64,000 bases of DNA from Erythrobacter aureus. GTDB taxonomy: Bacteria; Pseudomonadota; Alphaproteobacteria; Sphingomonadales; Sphingomonadaceae. The notes under the pieces are model-generated. The model made no database searches, had not been told where the DNA came from, and worked only from the letters and a program-made list of their open reading frames with translations. The position numbers were made by a program, and so were the translations under genes. The stretch lies in NCBI RefSeq assembly GCF_003355455.1, contig NZ_CP031357.1:1528501-1592500 (forward strand), written 5' to 3'. Shown in pieces: positions 44,234 through 51,988 of this stretch. How positions within the stretch are numbered: the first letter of the stretch is position 1; every line of letters begins with the position of its first letter.

Positions 44234-44583
44234 TTCAATTCTCCTTTCCCGGCTGTCGACAAAGCTGTTGACAGCGCGGGGAAACTTGGTGGACAAACCC
44301 GTCATCGCCGCCGCCAGTTCCGGCGAGGAGAACAATGTTCTCTTTTTGTTCCTGAGTGTCAAGCGCTTTTCGCGTCCGGATTCCAGATTTTTGCGGTGAA
44401 TCGAGGGTGGATTTCTCTCTTCGACGAGGCTAAAGGCGCGCGGTCCGCAGAGAATGGGTCGATTCCCGACCGGTTTCATGCGGGCAAATCCACATGGAAG
44501 GCGCACATACCGGTGCCCGCCGCGGGACATGACCGCATTCGGGTTCCAGCTTTCCAGAGGTATAACCGGAAAGGAATATGACT
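44234..44583. other. Intergenic region between the small membrane gene and rpsB
   Basis: About 350 bases without a gene. It holds the LexA box at 44337-44351, an overlapping palindrome GAGAACAATGTTCTC at 44328-44342, a TTGACA at 44268-44273 on the plus strand with no clear -10, and the rpsB leader with its binding site at 44571-44575. The rpsB promoter could not be placed. Confidence 0.6.
44337..44351. promoter_or_regulatory. LexA (SOS) box GTTC-N7-GTTC
   Basis: GTTCTCTTTTTGTTC is an exact match to the alphaproteobacterial LexA consensus of two direct GTTC half-sites spaced by seven bases. The first GTTC is also half of the inverted repeat at 44328-44342. It lies 104 bases upstream of the 79-residue membrane protein on the minus strand and 232 bases upstream of rpsB on the plus strand; the former is the more likely target. 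Confidence 0.6.
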
Positions 44584-45336
44584 ATGGCGGCTCCTACCGT
44601 CACGATGCAGCAATTGATCGAGGCCGGCTCGCACTTCGGCCACCAGACCCACCGTTGGAACCCGCGCATGAAGCCGTACATTTTCGGCGCGCGCAACGGC
44701 ATCCACATCATCGACCTGTCGCAGACCGTGCCGCTCTTCGCCCGCGCGCTCGACTTCGTGCAGCAGACCGCGCGTTCGGGCGGCAAGGTGCTGTTCGTCG
44801 GCACCAAGCGCCAGGCGCAGGACGCGATCCGCGAAGCTGCGCTCGCTTCGGGCCAGCACTACGTCAACCACCGCTGGCTCGGCGGCATGCTGACCAACTG
44901 GAAGACCATCAGCGAACGCATCAAGCACCTCAAGTCGCTCGACGAGCGCCTCTCGGGTGACACTGCGGGCCTGACCAAGAAGGAAGTGCTCGACCTTACC
45001 CGCAAGCGCGACAAGCTCGAAATGTCGCTCGGCGGCATCCGCAACATGGGCGGCATTCCCGACGTGATGTTCGTGATCGACGCCAACATGGAAGACCTGG
45101 CCATCAAGGAAGCCAACGTCCTCGGTATCCCGGTGGTCGCTGTGCTCGACACCAACGTCGATCCCGAAGGTATCGCCTTCCCGGTCCCGGGCAACGACGA
45201 CGCTGCCCGCGCCATCCGCCTCTACTGCGAAGCGGTCGCCGAAGCTGCCAAGAGCGGCAAGGGCGAAGGCATCCAGGATTCGGGTGCCGATGTCGGCGCC
45301 ATGGAAAACCCGCCCGAAGAAACCGTAGCGGCCTGA
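44584..45336 (+). CDS. rpsB: 30S ribosomal protein S2
   Basis: The 250-residue protein begins MAAPTVTMQQLIEAGSHFGH and includes WNPRMKPYIFGARNGIHIIDL, the S2 signature, NHRWLGGMLTNWKTI, and PDVMFVIDANMEDLAIKEA (quoted within limits). The start at 44584 is chosen over ATG 44578 because AAGGA ends at 44575, only two bases before the first but eight before the second. It heads the rpsB-tsf-pyrH-frr operon; an ACDC-rich tail of about 20 residues ends the protein. Confidence 0.96.
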   Translation: MAAPTVTMQQLIEAGSHFGHQTHRWNPRMKPYIFGARNGIHIIDLSQTVPLFARALDFVQQTARSGGKVLFVGTKRQAQDAIREAALASGQHYVNHRWLGGMLTNWKTISERIKHLKSLDERLSGDTAGLTKKEVLDLTRKRDKLEMSLGGIRNMGGIPDVMFVIDANMEDLAIKEANVLGIPVVAVLDTNVDPEGIAFPVPGNDDAARAIRLYCEAVAEAAKSGKGEGIQDSGADVGAMENPPEETVAA

Positions 45337-45455
45337 GGCCCGGAAATGTGGCCGGGGAGCGCAATCTCCCCGTCACACAAGCGATCTACGCGCCGGGCGG
45401 CTCGAGAAGGGCAGGCCCGGTGCCCGCACACTGACTTTATACGAAGGAAATTATC

Positions 45456-46382
45456 ATGGCTGCATTCACTGCCGCTGACGTGAAGGCCCTGCGCGAAAAG
45501 ACCGGCGCGGGCATGATGGACGCCAAGAAGGCCCTCGAAGGCGCCAATGGCGATATCGAAGCCGCTGTCGACGCCCTGCGCGCCAAGGGCCTCGCCACCG
45601 CTCAGAAAAAGTCGAGCCGTACCGCCGCCGAAGGTCTCGTCGGCGTTGCCGTCGAAGGCACCAAGGGCGTCGCCGTCGAGGTGAACTCGGAAACCGACTT
45701 CGTCGCCAAGAACGACAAGTTCCAGGATTTCGTGCGCAAGACCACGCAGGTCGCGCTCAACGCATCGAATGACGACGTCGAAGCACTCAAGGCCGCCGCC
45801 TATCCCGATGGTGGAACTGTTGCCGACAAGCTGACCGACAATGTCGCGACCATCGGCGAGAACCAGCAGGTTCGCCGCATGAAGACCGTTTCGGTCACCA
45901 AAGGCGTGATCGTGCCCTACATGCACAACGCGGTCGCACCCGACCTCGGCAAGATCGGCGTCCTGGTGGCGCTCGAGAGCGAAGGCGATGCCGCCAAGCT
46001 CGAAGAGCTCGGCAAGAAGCTGGCGATGCACATTGCCGCCGCCTTCCCGCAGGCGCTGACCGCCGAAGGCCTTGATGCCGACGTGATCGAGCGTGAGCGC
46101 GCGATCGCCCGCGAAAAGGCTGCCGAGAGCGGTAAGCCCGAAAACGTCCAGGAAAAGATGGTCGAAGGCGCGATTGTTAAATACGCCAAGGAAAACGCTC
46201 TGCTCAGCCAAGTCTTCGTGATGGACAACAAAACCCCCATCGCGCAAGTCGTCGAGCAGGCCGCCAAGGATATCGGCGCGAAAGTCGAACTGGTGGACTA
46301 TGTCCGTTTCCAGCTCGGTGAGGGCATCGAAAAGGAAGAATCGGACTTCGCAGCGGAAGTCGCGGCGGCCGTTGCTGGATAA
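45456..46382 (+). CDS. tsf: Translation elongation factor Ts
   Basis: EF-Ts exchanges GDP for GTP on EF-Tu. The 308 residues show the N-terminal UBA-like module (VKALREKTGAGMMDAKKALE), the conserved core NSETDFVAKNDKFQDFV that contacts EF-Tu, and a C-terminal dimerisation region. Length and position after rpsB are normal. The 119-base spacer from rpsB contains a GGGGAG/CTCCCC hairpin but no gene. Confidence 0.96.
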   Translation: MAAFTAADVKALREKTGAGMMDAKKALEGANGDIEAAVDALRAKGLATAQKKSSRTAAEGLVGVAVEGTKGVAVEVNSETDFVAKNDKFQDFVRKTTQVALNASNDDVEALKAAAYPDGGTVADKLTDNVATIGENQQVRRMKTVSVTKGVIVPYMHNAVAPDLGKIGVLVALESEGDAAKLEELGKKLAMHIAAAFPQALTAEGLDADVIERERAIAREKAAESGKPENVQEKMVEGAIVKYAKENALLSQVFVMDNKTPIAQVVEQAAKDIGAKVELVDYVRFQLGEGIEKEESDFAAEVAAAVAG

Positions 46383-46476
46383 TCTTGGGCACTGTGTAAA
46401 ATACCGGACTGGAAAAAAGACTCCGAGTATGACCAATTAGCCCGGCCCGTACTTTTCGGGTCGCTCGTATTCGGGA

Positions 46477-46510
46477 ACGGTCGTCGTGCTTCGGTGCGGC
46501 GACCGTTTTC
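46477..46510 (+). terminator. Rho-independent terminator after tsf
   Basis: ACGGTCGTCG (46477-46486) pairs with CGGCGACCGT (46497-46506), with one G-T pair, around TGCTTCGGTG; TTTT follows. It sits 95 bases after the tsf stop and suggests that pyrH and downstream genes have their own promoter. Confidence 0.75.
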
Positions 46511-46747
46511 GTGTCGACGGACGGATTTATGCGGGTTTGGTAGGCGCTTTCGATCTGCAGCCTTACGCTGCCAGCGTGGAATTCACGGCGCCAACAGCGA
46601 ATCGCAACCGGCGAAAAACCAGCGGGATCGTCGCAGGCGCGTGGGTCGGGGAAATCGTCCGGCCCACAGTCCACTTACCGCTGGCGCACTTGGCAGCAGC
46701 CCGCTGGGGCTCTAAGGCCGCGCAAACTTGATGCCGAGCGAGAATCC
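46511..46747. other. Gene-free spacer before pyrH
   Basis: Together with the terminator region, 365 bases separate tsf from pyrH. I see no convincing coding frame, RNA or repeat in 46511-46747; short open frames here lack binding sites and conserved-looking protein. It presumably contains the pyrH promoter. Confidence 0.5.
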
Positions 46748-47464
46748 ATGCCCTTATCGACCATGAAACGTGTCCTGCTGAAGCTTTCGGGCGAGGTGCT
46801 GATGGGCGATCAGCAGTTCGGTATCGATCCGGCGTTCGTCATGGAACTGGCCAAGGAAGTGAAAGCGGCCAAGGAGACTGGTCTGGAGCTCTGCCTGGTC
46901 ATTGGGGGGGGCAACATCTTTCGCGGGATGGCCGGCGCGGCTCAGGGGATGGACCGCGCCCAGGCCGACTACATGGGAATGCTGGCCACGGTGATGAATG
47001 CGCTGGCGATGCAGAGCGCGCTGGAGCAGCTCGGGGTTCAGACCCGCGTACAGAGCGCCGTGCAGATGGATCAGGTCTGCGAGCCGGTGATCCGCCGCCG
47101 CGCCGAACGTCACCTTGAAAAAGGTCGCATCGTGATCTTCGCTGCGGGCGTCGGCGCCCCCTATTTCACCACCGATAGCGGCGCGGCCTTGCGCGCTGCG
47201 GAAATGAATTGCGACGCGTTGCTCAAGGGCACCAGCGTCGATGGGGTCTACGACAGCGATCCCAAGAAAAACGCCGATGCCAAGCGCTACGACACAGTGA
47301 CCTACGGAAAAGTCCTCGCCGATAATCTGAAGGTGATGGATGCCAGCGCGGTCGCCCTATGCCGTGACAACAATATCCCGATCGTCGTCTTCTCGATCCG
47401 CGAGAAGGGCAACCTTGCCCGGGTCATCGCGGGTGAGGGCACACAGACGATCGTGCAGAACTGA
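46748..47464 (+). CDS. pyrH: UMP kinase
   Basis: The enzyme phosphorylates UMP to UDP. The 238 residues match hexameric bacterial UMP kinase: KRVLLKLSGEVLMG at the start, VIGGGNIFRG, DYMGMLATVMNALAMQ, GVGAPYFTTDSGAALRA, and GTSVDGVYDSDPKKN near 160-174. The start at 46748 gives MPLSTMKRV; ATG 46763 is an alternative that would begin right at the kinase fold. Confidence 0.96.
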   Translation: MPLSTMKRVLLKLSGEVLMGDQQFGIDPAFVMELAKEVKAAKETGLELCLVIGGGNIFRGMAGAAQGMDRAQADYMGMLATVMNALAMQSALEQLGVQTRVQSAVQMDQVCEPVIRRRAERHLEKGRIVIFAAGVGAPYFTTDSGAALRAAEMNCDALLKGTSVDGVYDSDPKKNADAKRYDTVTYGKVLADNLKVMDASAVALCRDNNIPIVVFSIREKGNLARVIAGEGTQTIVQN

Positions 47465-47493
47465 GACAATTCAGAGAGATAGAGGAAACCGCC

Positions 47494-48051
47494 ATGGCCA
47501 AATACGACAAGACCGATATCGAGCGCCGCATGAAGGGCGCCGTGGAAAGCCTGAAGGGCGATTTGTCGGGCCTGAGGACGGGGCGGGCGAATACCAGCCT
47601 TCTCGATCCCGTGGTGGTCGAGGTCTATGGTTCGATGATGCCGCTCAATCAGGTCGCCACCGTCAGCGCGCCCGAACCTCGCATGCTCAGCGTGCAGGTG
47701 TGGGACAAAGCGAATGTGACTGCGGTCGAAAAGGGTATCGCCAAGGCCAATCTCGGACTCAATCCGATGATCGACGGGCAGAATGTGCGCCTGCCGATGC
47801 CGGATCTGACCGAGGAACGCCGCAAGGAACTCGCCAAGGTCGCGGGAGAATACGGCGAGAAGGCCAAGATCGCGATCCGCAATGTACGCCGCGACGGCAT
47901 GGAAGCGCTGAAGGACGACGAGAAGAAAAAGGAAATCTCGGAAGACGAGCAGAAGCGCGGCGAGACCGAGGTGCAGAAGCTCACCGATCAATATGTCGCC
48001 GAATGCGATGCCACGGTGCAAAAGAAAGAACAGGAAATCCTGTCGCAGTGA
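47494..48051 (+). CDS. frr: Ribosome recycling factor
   Basis: With EF-G, this factor splits post-termination ribosomes. The 185 residues form the three-helix bundle plus beta domain: MKGAVESLKGDLSGLRTGRA near the start, MMPLNQVATVSAPEPRMLSV, NPMIDGQNVRLPMPDLTEER, and a C-terminal helix. Length and order after pyrH are standard. The start follows AGAGGAAACC. Confidence 0.96.
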   Translation: MAKYDKTDIERRMKGAVESLKGDLSGLRTGRANTSLLDPVVVEVYGSMMPLNQVATVSAPEPRMLSVQVWDKANVTAVEKGIAKANLGLNPMIDGQNVRLPMPDLTEERRKELAKVAGEYGEKAKIAIRNVRRDGMEALKDDEKKKEISEDEQKRGETEVQKLTDQYVAECDATVQKKEQEILSQ

Positions 48052-48169
48052 TCGGCTTGCTCCCCGCCTCCATTCGCCTCGGGCGAAGCCGAGAGGCGTC
48101 GGCGCAAATGTGTCTCGAATTCCTCTCGAGGCTGTGTTTCGCAACCGCTCGATACGAACGGAAATTTGC

Positions 48170-48853
48170 GTGAGGTCCCCTGACAGAACCGCTCGTCACG
48201 TCGCCATCATCATGGATGGCAATGGCCGCTGGGCGAAGCGCAAGCACCTCCCGCGGGCGATGGGGCATCGCAAGGGTGTGGAGGCAGTGCGCGAACTCGT
48301 GCGCAGCCTTAAGGACACGTCTATCGAGTGCCTGACACTCTACGCGTTTTCGTCCGAAAACTGGAAGCGACCCGAAGACGAGGTCGATGATCTGATGAAC
48401 CTGATGCGCAAGTTCATCAAATCGGATCTGCCTGAATTCATTGCCAATGACATAAAACTCCATATTCTCGGGAATTGGCAGGGGCTTGCGCCGGATATTG
48501 TCGAAATGCTCGAGGATGCGCTGCAAAAGACGTCGAAAGGGTCACGCACGCTGGCAGTCGCCTTGAACTACGGTTCTCAGGCCGAAATCACGCAGGCGGC
48601 GCGCAAGGCCGCCGAAGCAGGCGAAGTGACCGAGGAGGCGATCGAGCGTCACCTCTACAGTGCCCCGCTCCCCCCGCTGGACCTGCTGATCCGCACCAGC
48701 GGCGAAGTACGCTTGTCGAATTTTCTCTTGTGGCAGGCGGCTTATGCAGAGATGCTGTTCATCGACGTGCTGTGGCCGGACTTCACGCCCGATCACCTGA
48801 AACGCGCGCTGGCCGATTTCGCGGAGAGGGAGAGGCGATTTGGCGGACGCTGA
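48170..48853 (+). CDS. uppS: Undecaprenyl diphosphate synthase
   Basis: This cis-prenyltransferase makes the C55 carrier for peptidoglycan and other envelope glycans. The 227 residues contain VAIIMDGNGRWAKRK near the start with the catalytic Asp, MGHRKGVEAVRELV, LYAFSSENWKRP, and the C-terminal DLLIRTSGEVRLSNFLLWQ with RxSG and the Mg-binding Glu. A GTG at 48170 is the best start; a GTG at 48115 would add a non-conserved stretch. The stop overlaps cdsA by 14 bases. Confidence 0.92.
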   Translation: MRSPDRTARHVAIIMDGNGRWAKRKHLPRAMGHRKGVEAVRELVRSLKDTSIECLTLYAFSSENWKRPEDEVDDLMNLMRKFIKSDLPEFIANDIKLHILGNWQGLAPDIVEMLEDALQKTSKGSRTLAVALNYGSQAEITQAARKAAEAGEVTEEAIERHLYSAPLPPLDLLIRTSGEVRLSNFLLWQAAYAEMLFIDVLWPDFTPDHLKRALADFAERERRFGGR

Positions 48854-49553
48854 GACAGTGGCGGAAGGGACCGTTCGGAAAAACCCCGATCTTCCCGTGC
48901 GGATCGTTTCCGCCGCGGTGATGATCGCGCTTGCGGTCGGGGCATTGCTGGCGGGCGCTCCATGGTTTGGCTGGTTCATCCTTGCAGTGGCGCTCGTCAC
49001 CATGCTCGAATTCGTCCTGCTGGTGATCAAGGCTACGCCGAACGTGTCCTATCGCCTTGCAGGCATACTGGCCGGTGCGATCTATATCGGCATAGCGGGC
49101 TATATGCTCTCGCGGTTTCCGATCCCGATCGTCGTCGGCGTTGTTGGCGCGGTCGTCTCCGTCGATACCTTCGCCTATTTCTTCGGCCGCACGCTCGGCG
49201 GGCCGAAAATCGCTCCCTCCATCAGCCCGTCGAAGACCTGGGCCGGGCTGTTGGGCGGCATTGTCGGAGCGTCGGTGTGGATCGCGGGCTGGATCTATTT
49301 CGTGGCCAGAGCGACGTCGGGCGACAGTACGATGTTCTTCGATCTTGCCGAAGCGGGGCAGATTCTTGCTCTTGGGGCAGTGACGGCGGTTGCGGCCCAG
49401 GCTGGCGATTTTTTCGAAAGCTGGCTCAAACGCAAGGCCGGGGTCAAGGACAGCTCCAAGCTCATCCCGGGACATGGCGGCGTTTTCGACAGGACTGACG
49501 GGATGATCCCCGTAGTGTTGCTGGCGGGCGCGTTGCTGGGCGCGGCGCGGTGA
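48840..49553 (+). CDS. cdsA: Phosphatidate cytidylyltransferase
   Basis: CdsA converts phosphatidate and CTP to CDP-diacylglycerol, the precursor used by PssA. The 237 residues have about six membrane helices, DTFAYFFGRTLGGPK, SPSKTWAGLLGG and the family signature KDSSKLIPGHGGVFDRTDG. The start is TTG 48840, overlapping uppS. An alternative internal start would remove only hydrophilic residues. It overlaps dxr by GTGA. Confidence 0.93.
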   Translation: MADAETVAEGTVRKNPDLPVRIVSAAVMIALAVGALLAGAPWFGWFILAVALVTMLEFVLLVIKATPNVSYRLAGILAGAIYIGIAGYMLSRFPIPIVVGVVGAVVSVDTFAYFFGRTLGGPKIAPSISPSKTWAGLLGGIVGASVWIAGWIYFVARATSGDSTMFFDLAEAGQILALGAVTAVAAQAGDFFESWLKRKAGVKDSSKLIPGHGGVFDRTDGMIPVVLLAGALLGAAR

Positions 49554-50701
49554 AGCGTTCGATTTCGATCCTTGGCGCGACCGGTTCGGTCGGTGAACAG
49601 ACGCTCGATCTCGTGCGCCGCAATGCCGAGAGCTGGAAGGTGACCGCCCTGACCGCCAATTCGAACGTCGCCGAGCTTGCCAGGGCGGCGCGCGAATTCC
49701 GCGCGGATATCGCCGTTGTGGCGGACGAACGCTATCTCGGCGACCTGCGCGATGCCTTGGCGGGAAGCGGGATCGAGGCGGCCGCCGGCCGCGCTGCGCT
49801 GTGCGAAGCGGCCTCGCGCCCGGTCGACATCACCATGGCGGCGATCGTCGGCTGTGCCGGGCTCGGTCCCGTCATGGCGGCGATAGAGCAGGGCGGGACA
49901 ATCGCGCTCGCCAACAAGGAAGCGCTGGTTTCGGCGGGCGAAGTGATGACCGCGGCTGTTGCGAAACACGGCGCGACGCTGCTGCCGGTCGACAGCGAAC
50001 ACAATGCGATTTTTCAATGCCTGCAGGGTGGCGAGATTGGGGATGTCCGGTCGATCACGCTGACCGCCAGCGGCGGCCCGCTGCGCATGATCGAAGACCT
50101 TTCCGCTGTGACGCCCGAACAGGCGATCGCGCATCCCAATTGGGACATGGGCGCCAAGATCAGTGTCGATAGCGCGACCATGTTCAACAAGGGGCTCGAG
50201 CTGATCGAGGCGCATCACCTTTTCCCGCTCAAGCTCGACCGAATTCGCATTGTTGTCCATCCGCAGAGCGTGATTCACTCTCTGGTAGAATACCGCGACG
50301 GGTCGACGCTGGCCCAGCTTGGTCCGTCGGACATGCGCGTTCCCATCGCCTCATGCCTCGCCTGGCCCGCGCGGATGGATACGCCGATGGAGCCGCTCGA
50401 TCTGCCTGCCATCGGCGAGATGACCTTCTTCGCCCCGGACGAGGTACGTTTCCCCGCGACCAGACTGGCGCGCGAGGCGGCCGAGGCGGGCGGGGCCGCC
50501 CCGGCAGTGCTCAACGCCGCAAACGAGATCGCGGTGGCGGCCTTTCTCGATCGTAAGATTGCGTTCAGCAGGATCGCGGTATTGGTCGAAAACGTTCTGA
50601 ACCAGAACGATCTGCCCGATGCACCGCGAACCCTCGAAGAGGTCTTGCGCGTTGACGAGGATGCACGCCGCCGCGCCACCCGTATTCTGGAGCCTGTCTG
50701 A
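49550..50701 (+). CDS. dxr: 1-deoxy-D-xylulose 5-phosphate reductoisomerase
   Basis: Dxr makes MEP, the committed intermediate of the non-mevalonate isoprenoid pathway feeding UppS and IspB. The 383 residues include the NADPH loop ILGATGSVGEQT, ALANKEALVSAGE, the metal and substrate loop PVDSEHNAIFQCL, ASGGPLRM and HPNWDMGAKISVDSATMFNK. The GTG start lies in a GTGA overlap with cdsA. Confidence 0.96.
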   Translation: MKRSISILGATGSVGEQTLDLVRRNAESWKVTALTANSNVAELARAAREFRADIAVVADERYLGDLRDALAGSGIEAAAGRAALCEAASRPVDITMAAIVGCAGLGPVMAAIEQGGTIALANKEALVSAGEVMTAAVAKHGATLLPVDSEHNAIFQCLQGGEIGDVRSITLTASGGPLRMIEDLSAVTPEQAIAHPNWDMGAKISVDSATMFNKGLELIEAHHLFPLKLDRIRIVVHPQSVIHSLVEYRDGSTLAQLGPSDMRVPIASCLAWPARMDTPMEPLDLPAIGEMTFFAPDEVRFPATRLAREAAEAGGAAPAVLNAANEIAVAAFLDRKIAFSRIAVLVENVLNQNDLPDAPRTLEEVLRVDEDARRRATRILEPV

Positions 50702-50704
50702 CCC

Positions 50705-51847
50705 GTGGAAGTGAACCTGCCTCTTTGGCTCTATTATGTCATCGGGTTTCCGTTGCTGCTTGGGCCGCTCGTCACGATTCACGAGCTGGGTCACTATATC
50801 GTCGGCCGCTGGTTCGGCGTTCATGCCGAAGCGTTCTCGGTCGGATTCGGTAAGGAAATCTGGGGTTTCACCGATAAACGTGGCACGCGGTGGAAGCTTT
50901 CCGCACTCCCGCTCGGGGGGTATGTGCAGTTCAAGGGCGATATGAACCCCGCCAGTATTCCCGATGCCGAGGCGGTGGCGCAGGCCAGCGTTGAAGAGCG
51001 CCGGGGCAGTTTTCACCATGCGGCGCTGTGGAAGCGTGCGCTGATCGTATTCGCGGGACCCGCGACCAACATTCTTCTCACCCTGGCGATCTTCGCGGGG
51101 TTTTTCGCCTTCTACGGCAAGCCGGTTCCGGCCGATGCGGACGGCCAGCTCACCGTCGCCCGGTTCGCCGAGATATCGCCCGCACGTGCAGCCGGGATCG
51201 AGGTGGGTGACCGGATCGTGGCGGTCGAAGGTGAGCGGATGGAGGATTTCCGGGATGTGCAGGATTCGATCATGCTCTATCCTGGTCGCACGCTCGACAT
51301 CACGATCGAACGCGACGGTGCCGAACAGACCTTTGCGGTGCCCGTGCGCAGCGTGGAGATGGAGGATCGCTTCGGCAATGTGTCGAAGGTCGGGCTGATC
51401 GGGGTCGCCTCGGGTGCAGCCGGTTTCGAGTTCGAACCACAGGGTATCGCCTCCTCGCTGGGGCTGGCTGTCGACCATTCCATCGGCATCGTCGACATGA
51501 TGGTCACCGGGATCGGCCAGATTTTCACCGGCGAGCGTTCGGTTCAGGAGCTTGGCGGCCCGGTCAAGATCGCCAAGTTTTCGGGCGAGCAGCTCAGCCT
51601 TGGGGCCATGGCCTTCATCAATTTCGTCGCACTGATTTCGCTTAACTTGGCATTCATCAACCTCCTGCCAATCCCCGCTCTCGACGGCGGGCACCTGGCT
51701 TTCTACGCGGCGGAAGCAGTTCGCCGGAAGCCGGTGGGTCCCCGTGGAACCGAAGTGGCGTACCGCGCCGGCGTGGCCCTCGTGCTTATGCTGATGGTGT
51801 TCGTCACGATCAACGATCTGGTGACGCTTCCCGTATTCGGGAATTAG
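50705..51847 (+). CDS. rseP: RIP site-2 zinc protease RseP
   Basis: This inner-membrane metalloprotease performs the second cut of anti-sigma factors and removes signal peptides. The 380 residues include HELGH (His26, Glu27, His30) in the first helix, one PDZ domain near 125-200 (SPARAAGIEVGDRIVAVEG), and the second metal motif NLLPIPALDGGHL in a late helix near 320. It starts at GTG 50705, three bases after dxr. The order rseP-bamA is standard. Confidence 0.95.
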   Translation: MEVNLPLWLYYVIGFPLLLGPLVTIHELGHYIVGRWFGVHAEAFSVGFGKEIWGFTDKRGTRWKLSALPLGGYVQFKGDMNPASIPDAEAVAQASVEERRGSFHHAALWKRALIVFAGPATNILLTLAIFAGFFAFYGKPVPADADGQLTVARFAEISPARAAGIEVGDRIVAVEGERMEDFRDVQDSIMLYPGRTLDITIERDGAEQTFAVPVRSVEMEDRFGNVSKVGLIGVASGAAGFEFEPQGIASSLGLAVDHSIGIVDMMVTGIGQIFTGERSVQELGGPVKIAKFSGEQLSLGAMAFINFVALISLNLAFINLLPIPALDGGHLAFYAAEAVRRKPVGPRGTEVAYRAGVALVLMLMVFVTINDLVTLPVFGN

Positions 51848-51988
51848 CCGGGGAAAGGGAGCGGGATACCGGCAATTCGCCGCAGCAAAGCTTGATTGGT
51901 GGAGACGCATCGGGCAGGGGACGGCATGGCCGCCCCGCACTGTGCGGCCTGACGCCGGATCGGGGCTGCGACAGCCGGATCTGCTTGT

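Noticed and set aside
46486..46731. Two overlapping short plus-strand frames before pyrH
   Set aside because: They begin inside the tsf terminator, have no binding site and differ from any conserved pattern.
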